Shown one piece after another: positions 1 to 6,177 of a stretch of 7,694 nt of DNA. The stretch's first letter is position 1. The number at the start of each line of letters is the position of its first letter. The notes under the pieces were generated by a model that was not told the origin of the DNA, searched no databases, and was given only the letters and a program-made list of their open reading frames with translations. The position numbers and the translations under genes were made by a program. The DNA is from Anaerolineales bacterium (GTDB lineage: Bacteria; Chloroflexota; Anaerolineae; Promineifilales; Promineifilaceae), in contig JAGQGA010000245.1 in assembly GCA_020432595.1 (NCBI GenBank), positions 1 through 7,694 on the forward strand, written 5' to 3'.

Positions 1-238
1 GTTGTCGCCCTATCACTTCCGTGAGGCCACCCTGCCGATACCAACTCAAGTATCTTTGGCCACTTCGCTCTCCCAAACCCGCTATTTGACAACTTTCTTG
101 TACACTATTTCCTGTCCTTACCAGCCACAAGAATTGCAGCCGTTGACGTTTCTTTAGCTCTTTCTCTACTTGATACAACTGATACAATTCTTCGGCTGTT
201 TCTTGCCACTCTACTTTGATCGGGCATCCTCGGCGCAT
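1..238 (-). CDS. IS630-type transposase, N-terminal part (runs off window)
   Basis: The minus strand is open from an ATG at 238-236 to the window edge (79 codons, no stop). An AGGAG ribosome site lies at 249-245, six bases upstream, which fixes the start. The product begins with a charged helical stretch. Residues about 33-75 then read as a helix-turn-helix of the kind found at the N-terminus of IS630/Tc1-mariner transposases: a hydrophobic helix (FLWLVRTGNSVQESCQIAGL), a recognition helix containing SGQRYLSWY, and the turn RQGGLTEVIGR, which resembles the family's 'ryreeGl.gL' segment. Such proteins bind the element ends and carry a DDE catalytic domain further on, which is outside the window. 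It is transcribed away from the rest of the genes. A host helix-turn-helix protein of the same superfamily is the alternative. I could not identify the terminal inverted repeat of an element between 239 and 320. Confidence 0.6.
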   Translation of the reverse strand, partial: MRRGCPIKVEWQETAEELYQLYQVEKELKKRQRLQFLWLVRTGNSVQESCQIAGLGERSGQRYLSWYRQGGLTEVIGRQ

Positions 239-324
239 TTCCAACTCCTTTTTCGTCCTATTTTACGCCATTTACCCGTATGATTGGTATAACAACAGAA
301 TAATGACAAGCGAGTTTGTAAGCC

Positions 325-338
325 TTGATTTAGATCAA
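325..338. promoter_or_regulatory. FNR/CRP-family box, perfect TTGAT-N4-ATCAA
   Basis: TTGATTTAGATCAA matches the FNR consensus (TTGAT-N4-ATCAA) exactly. The symmetry extends one base each side (C...G, 324-339). It lies 51 bp, centre to centre, upstream of a second similar box and between the transposase gene and the DUF3054 gene. It could serve as an upstream site for the rightward promoter. Binding by an FNR, DNR or CRP relative is inferred from the motif only. Confidence 0.6.
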
Positions 339-375
339 GTTCACCAGAAATAGCAAAGCAACGATTTAAAGGAAC

Positions 376-389
376 TTGATCCAGATCAT
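376..389 (+). promoter_or_regulatory. FNR/CRP-family box before the DUF3054 gene
   Basis: TTGATCCAGATCAT matches the FNR consensus at 9 of its 10 defined bases. Its centre is 382.5. A weak -10-like hexamer TAACAT at 411-416 would put the start of transcription near 423-424, so the box would be centred about 41 bp upstream, the class II activator position. It is followed directly by two GTTAAC-centred palindromes. Its position argues that the DUF3054 gene starts at 457, and not at the in-frame TTG that overlaps this box. Confidence 0.6.
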
Positions 390-420
390 GGTTAACCATG
401 GGGATATTGTTAACATATCC
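387..420. repeat. Two adjacent GTTAAC-centred palindromes
   Basis: The 14-bp CATGGTTAACCATG (387-400) is a perfect palindrome. Two bases later, GGATATTGTTAACATATCC (402-420) has perfect 6-bp outer arms (GGATAT/ATATCC) around TGTTAAC. The two GTTAAC cores (391-396 and 409-414) are 18 bp apart. The first overlaps the end of the FNR-like box and the second covers the predicted -10. This arrangement suits a repressor operator, but no cognate regulator is identified. Confidence 0.45.
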
Positions 421-456
421 AAACGATACGACAAACAAAGGAACGTGGAAATAGTG

Positions 457-870
457 ATGGATAAAATCAGAAGGCCAGCTATTTTCCTGCTAATAGGGGA
501 CTGGTTCGCTTTAGGATTATTTGTATTTTTAGGACAACTGGATCATGGAATGGTAGGGATCAACCCTCTCCCTCGCCTATTAAGGACATCGATCGAAATT
601 GGGCTGCCGTGGACGGTTGTTGCTTTGCTGTGGGGTGCGTATAAGCTGCCGTCTGATATGGTATTTCGGGCTTTTTTTGGCCGTTCATTGACGGCCTGGC
701 TGATTGCGGCACCACTTGCCTTACTCTTGCGTGCCTATCTGCACGGACAAGCAACGATTATTGTTATTTTTATGGCCATCACAATGGGATTGGGTGGTGC
801 CTTTTTACTTATCTGGCGCGGACTGTATTTCCTGATCTGGCGTAGTTTCGGTCACCACCAGCGTGAATAA
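457..870 (+). CDS. DUF3054 family integral membrane protein
   Basis: This is a 137-residue, very hydrophobic protein with about four membrane helices (roughly residues 8-26, 47-62, 77-95 and 100-127). The pattern fits DUF3054: an early GDW motif (residues 14-16) in the first helix, a Gly-Gln-Leu-Asp-His turn (26-30) after it, an 'APLALLLRA' segment in the third helix, and a closing hydrophobic helix with Trp-Arg (120-121). The family's function is unknown; it sits in the cytoplasmic membrane. I chose ATG 457 (GTG 454 is equally in frame) because the N-terminus then begins just before the first helix. The frame is open upstream, but that stretch is promoter-like. Ribosome-site candidates are AAAGGA at 437-442 and GGA at 446-448, neither ideal. 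The upstream FNR-type boxes suggest induction at low oxygen or by NO. Confidence 0.7.
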   Translation: MDKIRRPAIFLLIGDWFALGLFVFLGQLDHGMVGINPLPRLLRTSIEIGLPWTVVALLWGAYKLPSDMVFRAFFGRSLTAWLIAAPLALLLRAYLHGQATIIVIFMAITMGLGGAFLLIWRGLYFLIWRSFGHHQRE

Positions 871-1008
871 CAAACTACTCGTTTCCTGCTGACCGTTCAC
901 GGGGGAACAGGCTTAGCATTATCTCTTGGAAGTAACAGGTCTTGTTCTTTATTTGAAATTTGGCTTGCAGGTATGTTTTGCGGTCTGATATGGGGGGATT
1001 ATAATGAT

Positions 1009-1024
1009 ATTCTTGATCATGAAT
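1009..1024. repeat. Imperfect 16-bp palindrome upstream of the kinase gene
   Basis: ATTCTTGATCATGAAT is symmetric at 14 of 16 positions around TGATCA. It contains a TTGAT half-site like the FNR boxes, but the second half (AATCT after four bases) departs from that consensus. It lies about 40 bp upstream of the putative -35 of the kinase promoter, a plausible operator location. Confidence 0.3.
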
Positions 1025-1049
1025 CTTTTGATACGAGTAAGGCATTTAC

Positions 1050-1080
1050 TTGAAAATCGTTTATTGACCTGCTTTATAAT
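1050..1080 (+). promoter_or_regulatory. Sigma-70-type promoter for the two-component operon
   Basis: A perfect -10 hexamer TATAAT lies at 1075-1080, with TTGAAA at 1050-1055 as the best -35. The 19-bp spacing is slightly long. Transcription would start near 1087, giving a leader of about 20 bases to the ATG at 1108. A second TATAAT at 1000-1005 lacks a well-placed -35. Confidence 0.45.
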
Positions 1081-1107
1081 GACAGGAATTTGAACAAAGT
1101 GGTTGTT

Positions 1108-1896
1108 ATGGCACCTGAATTTAGCCAAGATGATTTAGATGCGGATCACCTGCGTAGTGAGGTGTTGGCTGTTTTATCTCATGAGCTTAGTACACCATTG
1201 GCTGCCATTAAAGGGTACGTTACCGCTATGCTTTTAGAAGAGGTATCGTGGCCCGAAGAAAAACGTCGCCAGTTTCTACAGCTTATCACTGAAGAAGTTG
1301 ATAATTTGCAGACGATGATCTCTGAAATTCTAGACACCACACGGATGGAAGCCGGTCTGTTAGCTATTGAGCCGCAGCCATTACGCTTGCCACGCCTGGC
1401 GCAGGAAGTGGCTGACGAGATGCAGCAGCGCACGATGGCACATCGTTTTGTGCTGGACTTCGCCCCGGATTTCCCTTTAATTGATGCCGACCCCCGCCGT
1501 ATCAAGCGGGTTTTACGCAATCTTCTCGATAATGCGGTGAAGTATGCACCGGATGGCGGGCTGGTTGTTCTGCGTGGTGTGGTTCGAGCTAATGATGTGG
1601 CCATTAGTATTGCTGACCAAGGCGTGGGCATTTCACCCGAGGACATGATTCCTTTATTTGATAAGTATTTCCGAGCACGGTCAAGCCCAGACAATCATGT
1701 ACCTGGTACCGGATTGGGTCTGCCACTGTCGCGGGCAATAGTTGAAGCACATAACGGCCGTATTTGGGCTGAAAGCCAATTAGGTGAGGGAACAACACTC
1801 CATTTTTCCTTGCCCCGTCATGGACTTAGTGCCGATGTAGTTGCTAACCAAAGCGTTGAACTATCTTCAAAAAAACAAAAGCCTAAAAATGACTAA
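1108..1896 (+). CDS. Histidine kinase without sensor domain
   Basis: This 262-residue soluble sensor-type kinase should autophosphorylate on His and pass the phosphate to the regulator encoded next. Almost the whole protein is catalytic core. The HisKA dimerisation helix has the H-box SHELSTPLAAIKGY with the phosphorylated His at residue 25. The HATPase domain has an N-box (RNLLDNAVKYAP, key Asn about 142), a G1 box (DQGVGI, Asp170), an F-box (LFDKYFRA) and a G2 box (GTGLGL, 200-204). All key residues are present. Only about 20 residues precede the HisKA domain, so there is no transmembrane, PAS, GAF or HAMP input domain. The signal must come from a partner protein, or the gene has lost its 5' part. 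Start choice is uncertain: TTG 1090 and GTG 1099 are in frame, and the only ribosome-like site (AGGA, 1084-1087) is badly spaced for all three. The stop overlaps the regulator start (ATGACTAA). Confidence 0.9.
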   Translation: MAPEFSQDDLDADHLRSEVLAVLSHELSTPLAAIKGYVTAMLLEEVSWPEEKRRQFLQLITEEVDNLQTMISEILDTTRMEAGLLAIEPQPLRLPRLAQEVADEMQQRTMAHRFVLDFAPDFPLIDADPRRIKRVLRNLLDNAVKYAPDGGLVVLRGVVRANDVAISIADQGVGISPEDMIPLFDKYFRARSSPDNHVPGTGLGLPLSRAIVEAHNGRIWAESQLGEGTTLHFSLPRHGLSADVVANQSVELSSKKQKPKND

Positions 1897-2596
1897 ACCA
1901 CGGATCTTGATTGTTGATGATGAACCGAAGCTGGTACGGCTGGCCCAAGAAGTTCTCTTGGCCACCGGATTTGCTGTTCTTGTTGCCAGTCATGGCCAAC
2001 AGGCAGTGGAAATGGCAGCTTTGGAACAGCCAGATCTGATTCTGTTGGACATCATGCTCCCCGGCGAAATGGATGGTTACCAAGTAGCGGAACGGGTTCG
2101 CCAATTTTCCAACATACCCATCATTATGCTCACAGCCAGGGATCAACAGCTTGACTTGCTGCGTGGTTTTGATGTGGGTGCTGATGACTATGTAACCAAG
2201 CCTTTTGACGCCAAGGAGTTGCTGGCCCGCATCAGGGCTGTGCTGAAACGAACGCAGGCGGCCGCAACGGCGACGGGCGAGGCCGAAATTGTCTGCGGTC
2301 CGCTGCACATTGATCTCGCTCGCTATCGCGTCACGATTGCGCAAAAAACTGTCCCCCTGACAAAAACGGAATTTAGCCTGCTGCGCGAACTAGCCCTCCA
2401 TATGAATCAAGTGATGTTACACAGTCAGCTCCTCATCGCGGTTTGGGGGCCAGAATATCGTGATGACGTGGATTATCTACGTGCCTATATCCGCTATTTG
2501 CGTCGTAAGCTAGAACCCGAGCCAGCCAAGCCACAATATATTGTTACTCATACAGGTGTCGGATATATGCTTTCCTGTCCAGAGCCATCTGGGTGA
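1889..2596 (+). CDS. OmpR/PhoB-family response regulator
   Basis: This 235-residue two-domain transcription factor is the expected partner of the overlapping kinase; the eight-base overlap ATGACTAA implies translational coupling. The receiver domain (residues about 4-118) has the acidic pocket Asp10-Asp11, the phosphoacceptor Asp54 in LILLDIMLPG, Thr82 and Lys104 (VTKPF), so all switch residues are intact. A short Ala/Thr-rich linker leads to a winged-helix DNA-binding domain (about 132-230). It has TKTEFSLLRELA, the recognition-helix segment DVDYLRAYIRYLRRKL, and the closing hairpin THTGVGYML, typical of the OmpR/PhoB/KdpE class. I chose ATG 1889 over the upstream in-frame codon at 1841 because the extra residues would precede the canonical start of the receiver domain. 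Its target genes are not visible. One candidate is the operon itself, with the palindrome at 1009-1024. Confidence 0.93.
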   Translation: MTKPRILIVDDEPKLVRLAQEVLLATGFAVLVASHGQQAVEMAALEQPDLILLDIMLPGEMDGYQVAERVRQFSNIPIIMLTARDQQLDLLRGFDVGADDYVTKPFDAKELLARIRAVLKRTQAAATATGEAEIVCGPLHIDLARYRVTIAQKTVPLTKTEFSLLRELALHMNQVMLHSQLLIAVWGPEYRDDVDYLRAYIRYLRRKLEPEPAKPQYIVTHTGVGYMLSCPEPSG

Positions 2597-2759
2597 GGAG
2601 CGTAAAACAAAGGCAAACTCTACAACAGCCAGCAAAGAACGCCTGAGTACCTTCCCGTTTTTTCATCCCTTTTTCATACAAACCCAGATCATTTCTATGC
2701 GTTTTTCGTTCACTGCATGATAAGGTGTGTACAACGTAAAAATAGTCTGTAGGAGATGA

Positions 2760-3323
2760 ATGATGCTCGGGGTAAATGAGGGCGAAAGGGTAAATTTCAC
2801 AGGTATAAAGCTGATGAGCATGTTCCAACTACAGGACATTGCCGAGACAATCTTTGCTGATGCCTTGGAGCGCGCCTGGCCCCCCACAAACCGATCTACA
2901 CATAACCGCAGCCTCGAAGAACAACTGCAAGATCCAACTTTTCGACAGAGAGTTAAGGTTGGTTTAGCCAAGGGGTTGGTCGAATTAGTGGCAGCTCATG
3001 ATGAGCATGTCCTTTCTGCTTATCTTTTCGAAGGAATCACAGATTTGTATCCACAGATAGAAACGTGTTCCTCACCAGAGATTAAAACGCACCTGCTTAT
3101 ACTGGTCAGCAAGCGCTCTGCGGCACTGTATGCATTGGTAACTGCTCTTGATGAGGCATTCGTTCGTGAAGCACAGAAATTGCTGCCGTTACTGGCAAAC
3201 CAGCAAGAATCGCTCCTTAACCCCATCTTCATTACTGAGGCCGATGTAGCACAGCACAAAGGATATGCCATGTTGTTATCGTCAGCGCATGTGTCACCGC
3301 TCACAATTTGGGGGCGGGATTGA
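2760..3323 (+). CDS. Hypothetical protein, helical, no recognised family
   Basis: I do not recognise this 187-residue protein. It appears soluble and mostly alpha-helical, with no signal peptide, no membrane helix and no metal-binding cluster (a single Cys in the centre). After an N-terminal stretch of about 18 residues that reads poorly, a helical region begins (MSMFQLQDIAETIFADALER). Amphipathic segments rich in Leu, Ala and Glu follow, and the protein ends in Trp-Gly-Arg-Asp. The ribosome site AGGAG at 2751-2755 supports ATG 2760 or the adjacent ATG 2763. ATG 2814 or 2820 would remove the odd N-terminus but has no ribosome site. It stands alone, 163 bp after the response regulator and 202 bp before the zinc-ribbon gene, so it is probably transcribed separately. 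A signalling adaptor is possible from its position after the two-component pair, but this is only a guess. Confidence 0.65.
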   Translation: MMLGVNEGERVNFTGIKLMSMFQLQDIAETIFADALERAWPPTNRSTHNRSLEEQLQDPTFRQRVKVGLAKGLVELVAAHDEHVLSAYLFEGITDLYPQIETCSSPEIKTHLLILVSKRSAALYALVTALDEAFVREAQKLLPLLANQQESLLNPIFITEADVAQHKGYAMLLSSAHVSPLTIWGRD

Positions 3324-3435
3324 GTTGGATACCGCCAGCAGCTACTTGAAGTTAAGACTTTGTCAGCGAGGCAGCAACTCTAGTATCACCTGCACCCTGC
3401 ACCTGAATAGTTGAATAAAGCTGGAGGATGTGTTA

Positions 3436-3507
3436 GGACGGGCCACCCGGCGATCGACGCGCTGACCCCGTTTGGTGTTCAGGCTGTCTGCGGGTGGAGC
3501 CTGTACC
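3436..3507 (+). ncRNA. Potential structured leader RNA
   Basis: The gap before the zinc-ribbon gene holds a long imperfect stem. Bases 3438-3449 (ACGGG then CCACCCG) pair with 3491-3497 (CGGGTGG) and 3500-3504 (CCTGT), with a two-base bulge. GG at 3436-3437 pairs with CC at 3506-3507 after one more bulge. The 41-base interior can form two smaller hairpins: GCG/CGC at 3450-3460, and CTGA at 3462-3465 with TCAG at 3479-3482. This makes a three-way-junction-like fold ending 18 bases before the start codon. No U-tract follows, so it is not a simple terminator. It matches no riboswitch class that I recognise. Confidence 0.3.
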
Positions 3508-3525
3508 ATAAAATAAGGTGAAAAG

Positions 3526-3693
3526 ATGAATCCGATATTGGTAGCAACTGTAGCAAGAAGGCTCAAACGCCGGCAGCGAATCTGCCCACAGTGCAAACGA
3601 AAACAGTTAGCACCGGCCGGGCAAGAGAAAATCTCCATTCGCTGTGCTTCTTGCAACACGACAATACCACCACTGACAAAAACAACTCGATAG
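3526..3693 (+). CDS. Small zinc-ribbon protein (two CxxC motifs)
   Basis: This 55-residue, strongly basic protein is short enough to be easily missed. An Arg/Lys-rich N-terminus (ARRLKRRQR, residues 10-18) leads into Cys20-x2-Cys23 and Cys40-x2-Cys43 with a 16-residue spacing, the layout of a zinc ribbon that binds one zinc ion. A Thr/Pro-rich tail closes it. The start is well supported: AAGGTG at 3515-3520, five bases before ATG 3526. Similar small ribbons occur as nucleic-acid-binding or protein-docking modules; the basic N-terminus favours RNA or DNA contact, which is inference. It is preceded by a strong potential RNA fold and followed after 55 bases by the UPF0316 gene, so the two may be co-transcribed. 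Confidence 0.7.
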   Translation: MNPILVATVARRLKRRQRICPQCKRKQLAPAGQEKISIRCASCNTTIPPLTKTTR

Positions 3694-3748
3694 AAATTAT
3701 CCCTCACCCTGGCGAGTGTCAGAGCGGGATGTTTGTGAGGTATTAGCT

Positions 3749-4279
3749 GTGATCCTTTTCAGTGAATCCATTCTCATCAGTGTTGTTCTGATTTTTCTAT
3801 TGCGGCTTATTGATGTTTCTTTGGGTACGATCCGCGTGATCATGACCGTTCGTGGACGGCGAGCCTGGGCGGCAATAATTGGCTTTGTGGAAATTTCCAT
3901 TTGGATAATTGCAGTGAGCCAGGTAATTAGCAATCTGGACAGCATCTGGAAAGTATTGGCCTATAGCGGCGGCTTTGCGGCTGGCACCCTGGTGGGTATG
4001 TGGCTTGAAGACCGGTTGGCATTAGGCGATGTATCTGTATACGTAATCTCACGCGAAAATGGGCCGGAGATCGCGCATCATGTACGCAAGGCTCATTACG
4101 GAGCGACCGAGCTGCCGGCTCACGGTCACACTGGCCCGGTGACTATGGTTGGTATTGTGACACCGCGCAAACGCCTGCGTGAACTGTTGCATCTGGTTAA
4201 TATTATCGATTCCGGAGCTTTTGTTACGGTTGATGATAAGCGGCAGGTCTTGCGAGGTTACGGCCATGTCGCCAAGTAA
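3749..4279 (+). CDS. UPF0316 (DUF5698-DUF2179) membrane protein
   Basis: This 176-residue protein has the two-part layout of the UPF0316 family. Residues about 1-90 form three membrane helices (roughly 6-24, 40-60 and 68-87), with the family signatures LRLIDVSLGTIRVIMTVRGRR and GFVEISIWI, and the third helix ending in GGFAAGTLVGMWLEDRLA. Residues about 92-172 form the cytosolic DUF2179 domain, a small alpha/beta fold found also in YitT-type proteins, ending DSGAFVTVDDKRQVLRGYG. Its function is not established; ligand sensing by the C-terminal domain is a common suggestion. I chose GTG 3749 because TGAGG at 3736-3740 sits eight bases upstream and the first helix then starts at once. The in-frame GTG at 3716 would add 11 residues without a good ribosome site. 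The next gene begins 24 bases after the stop, suggesting an operon. Confidence 0.85.
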   Translation: MILFSESILISVVLIFLLRLIDVSLGTIRVIMTVRGRRAWAAIIGFVEISIWIIAVSQVISNLDSIWKVLAYSGGFAAGTLVGMWLEDRLALGDVSVYVISRENGPEIAHHVRKAHYGATELPAHGHTGPVTMVGIVTPRKRLRELLHLVNIIDSGAFVTVDDKRQVLRGYGHVAK

Positions 4280-4303
4280 AACAGCACAAAATAAAGATCA
4301 CCA

Positions 4304-5575
4304 ATGGAAAATAACATGAATACAAGTGACGAAACACCAATCATCTGGCTTGAAAACCAGCGACTTTATACCAAAGCAGACAGCAAGGCCGTTAACACCT
4401 TGCTACCCAACGGTGTCACACAGGATACCCGTATCTTCCATAAGCAAATACCCGGCTACCAAATGACTCCCTTGAAGCGACTGTCCCATCTGGCCTCTCG
4501 CCTGGGACTGGGGGGCATCTGGGTAAAAGACGAATCGACCCGTATGCGGCTCAACGCCTTCAAAGCTTTGGGTGGCTCTTACGCTATCTACCGCTTGATC
4601 TGCCAAAAGTTGGATCTACCTCAGTTGACATTCGCTGAATTGATGTCTGACGAAATTCGCATGCGCCTGGGCGATATTACCTTTACCAGTGCCACCGACG
4701 GCAATCATGGCAAGGGTCTGGCTTGGGCTGCACAGAAACTGCGCTTTTCCTGCATCATCTACGTTCATAAGCAAACGTCATTGGCGCGGATTAAGGCAAT
4801 AGCTGAGTATGGGGCTGATGTCCGTATCGTAAATGGTAACTACGACGATGCAGTGCGTGAATGTGAAAAAGATGCGCAGGTGAATGGTTGGCAAGTTATT
4901 TCAGACACTTCGTGGCCTGGTTATGTGGATATCCCGCGCTGGGTAATGCAGGGATATACGACGCTATTGTCCGAGACCCAGGAGCAGTTAGCTGCACAGG
5001 GAATCGTAAAACCAACCCATATCTTCTTGCAAGCTGGTGTAGGTGCTTTTGCTGCGGCTATGATCGCTTTTTATGAGAATTTATTCAACGCCGTAGCACC
5101 TGTTTCGGTCGTTGTTGAACCACGTAAAGCTGCCTGCTTGTATCATTCGATGCAAATCGGCGACGGCCGTCCACATACGGTGACCGGCGATCTGGGTACA
5201 ATTATGGCCGGATTGGCCTGCGGCGAACCCAGCCCATTGGCCTGGCAAATCCTCCGTGACTATGCCGACTTCATTGTTACCGTTCCTGATTATGTGGCTG
5301 CCAGAGGGATGCGCATGTATGGCGTACCACTAAAAGGAGATCCAATCATCATTTCTGGCGAGTCCGGGGCGGTTACGTTGGGAGCATTGAATTTTATTAT
5401 GGCCTATGAAGGCGCCGCCCCGCTCAGAGAACAATTGCAGTTGGATGAAACCTCACAGGTGCTGCTGATCAACACCGAAGGTAATACAGATCCCGATTAT
5501 TTTCGTAACGTAGTATGGGATGGCGTCTTTGCCGTTCCCGAAGCTTATCGTCGGCCCATTCTGGCAGTAGCCTAA
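4304..5575 (+). CDS. dpaL: Diaminopropionate ammonia-lyase
   Basis: This 423-residue PLP enzyme of fold type II should cleave 2,3-diaminopropionate to pyruvate and two ammonia molecules in the cytosol; the E. coli homologue is DpaL (YgeX, about 398 residues). The family landmarks are in order. They are HKQIPGYQMTPL near the N-terminus; WVKDES, then LNAFKALGG with the PLP lysine at residue 87; TDGNHGKG with Asp132; and DTSWPGY with Asp201, these two Asp matching the catalytic pair of the E. coli enzyme. Next come the glycine loop QAGVGAFA (243-250) for the PLP phosphate, IMAGLACGEPSPL, and ISGESGAV. All are intact. The protein has a longer N-terminus than YgeX by about ten residues. ATG 4316 is an alternative start; neither has a strong ribosome site. 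It may share a transcript with the upstream UPF0316 gene, but no other diaminopropionate or purine-degradation gene is visible. Confidence 0.93.
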   Translation: MENNMNTSDETPIIWLENQRLYTKADSKAVNTLLPNGVTQDTRIFHKQIPGYQMTPLKRLSHLASRLGLGGIWVKDESTRMRLNAFKALGGSYAIYRLICQKLDLPQLTFAELMSDEIRMRLGDITFTSATDGNHGKGLAWAAQKLRFSCIIYVHKQTSLARIKAIAEYGADVRIVNGNYDDAVRECEKDAQVNGWQVISDTSWPGYVDIPRWVMQGYTTLLSETQEQLAAQGIVKPTHIFLQAGVGAFAAAMIAFYENLFNAVAPVSVVVEPRKAACLYHSMQIGDGRPHTVTGDLGTIMAGLACGEPSPLAWQILRDYADFIVTVPDYVAARGMRMYGVPLKGDPIIISGESGAVTLGALNFIMAYEGAAPLREQLQLDETSQVLLINTEGNTDPDYFRNVVWDGVFAVPEAYRRPILAVA

Positions 5576-5619
5576 TGTTGATCGTTGAAGAGACAAAATT
5601 AATGTAAATAGGTGAAAAA

Positions 5620-6177
5620 ATGAGTGAAGGAATGATGGTCACACCGCTTGGCTACAAGTTGCTCCAGCGCAAAAAAGAACGGCTTGAAGAAGTGATTTTG
5701 ACGACTCAAGAATCATTGGCTGATATGGCTCAGGGAGATTCGGGAGACGGATTTCAAGATAGTTTCCTGTTGGAAACACAAATGAACATTCAGCGAATGG
5801 ATTATGAACTCCAAGAAATAAAAGGGCTTCTTGGACAAGCAACTATAACTTTGGAACCGCAACAAACAGATACGGTTTCTATTGGTCACAGGGTTGTATT
5901 AACACTTATCTATCCCTCCGGCGAACATGAAGCATTGATAGTCGTGCTAACTGCTTCACCTGAACTTTCGCTGGTGGAAGATCATCTACTTAACGGTGAA
6001 CTCCCCGTATCTCCAAATTCTGCTTTGGGAAGAGCAATTTATGGGGGAACGTCGGGGTCCATATTTTCTTATGAGATTGAAGGTGGGACAGTTAACGGTC
6101 AAATTTTGAAAATTGAGGTTTGGCAACCTGCTTTCCAGCTTCAGGAGCAACCTTGCTATGAAACAATTAGTCAGTAG
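5620..6177 (+). CDS. GreA/GreB-family transcription factor, diverged
   Basis: This 185-residue protein has the two-domain plan of Gre factors, which enter the RNA polymerase secondary channel and stimulate cleavage of backtracked RNA. Residues about 8-75 form an antiparallel coiled coil. Its tip, QGDSGDGFQD (39-47), lines up with the GreA tip GD-x-x-EN. Asp40 keeps the first catalytic acid, but the second position is Asp43 in place of Glu. Residues about 85-168 form the C-terminal FKBP-like domain, with the family signature SPNSALGRAIYGG near 131-143 followed by GSIFSYEIEGG. A tail of about 17 residues follows. The protein is somewhat longer than E. coli GreA (158 residues), and the divergence suggests a paralogue, not the housekeeping copy. 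AGGTG at 5610-5614, five bases before ATG 5620, supports the start. Its end overlaps the next gene by 20 bases. Confidence 0.85.
   Translation: MSEGMMVTPLGYKLLQRKKERLEEVILTTQESLADMAQGDSGDGFQDSFLLETQMNIQRMDYELQEIKGLLGQATITLEPQQTDTVSIGHRVVLTLIYPSGEHEALIVVLTASPELSLVEDHLLNGELPVSPNSALGRAIYGGTSGSIFSYEIEGGTVNGQILKIEVWQPAFQLQEQPCYETISQ

Noticed and set aside
376..456. In-frame upstream extension of the DUF3054 gene from TTG 376
   Set aside because: It would begin inside the FNR-like box and run through two palindromes. It has no ribosome site and adds 27 residues foreign to the family.
1179..1694. Minus-strand frame of 171 codons inside the kinase gene
   Set aside because: The plus-strand kinase has all its motifs. 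The antisense product is Ser/Arg-rich low-quality sequence typical of a shadow frame.
2682..2723. Possible FNR-type promoter before the unknown gene at 2760
   Set aside because: Only one half-site (ATCAT at 2689-2693) is present, the other half does not match, and the spacing to the -10-like TGATAA differs from the two good sites.
3436..3507. tRNA or a known riboswitch
   Set aside because: There is no cloverleaf with T-loop or anticodon geometry, and no match to the conserved cores of the riboswitch classes I compared from memory (fluoride, guanidine, ZTP, cobalamin).
3363..3707. Minus-strand frame of 114 codons
   Set aside because: It is antisense to the zinc-ribbon gene and the structured gap. 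Its Cys-rich look mirrors the plus-strand codons, and it has no ribosome site.
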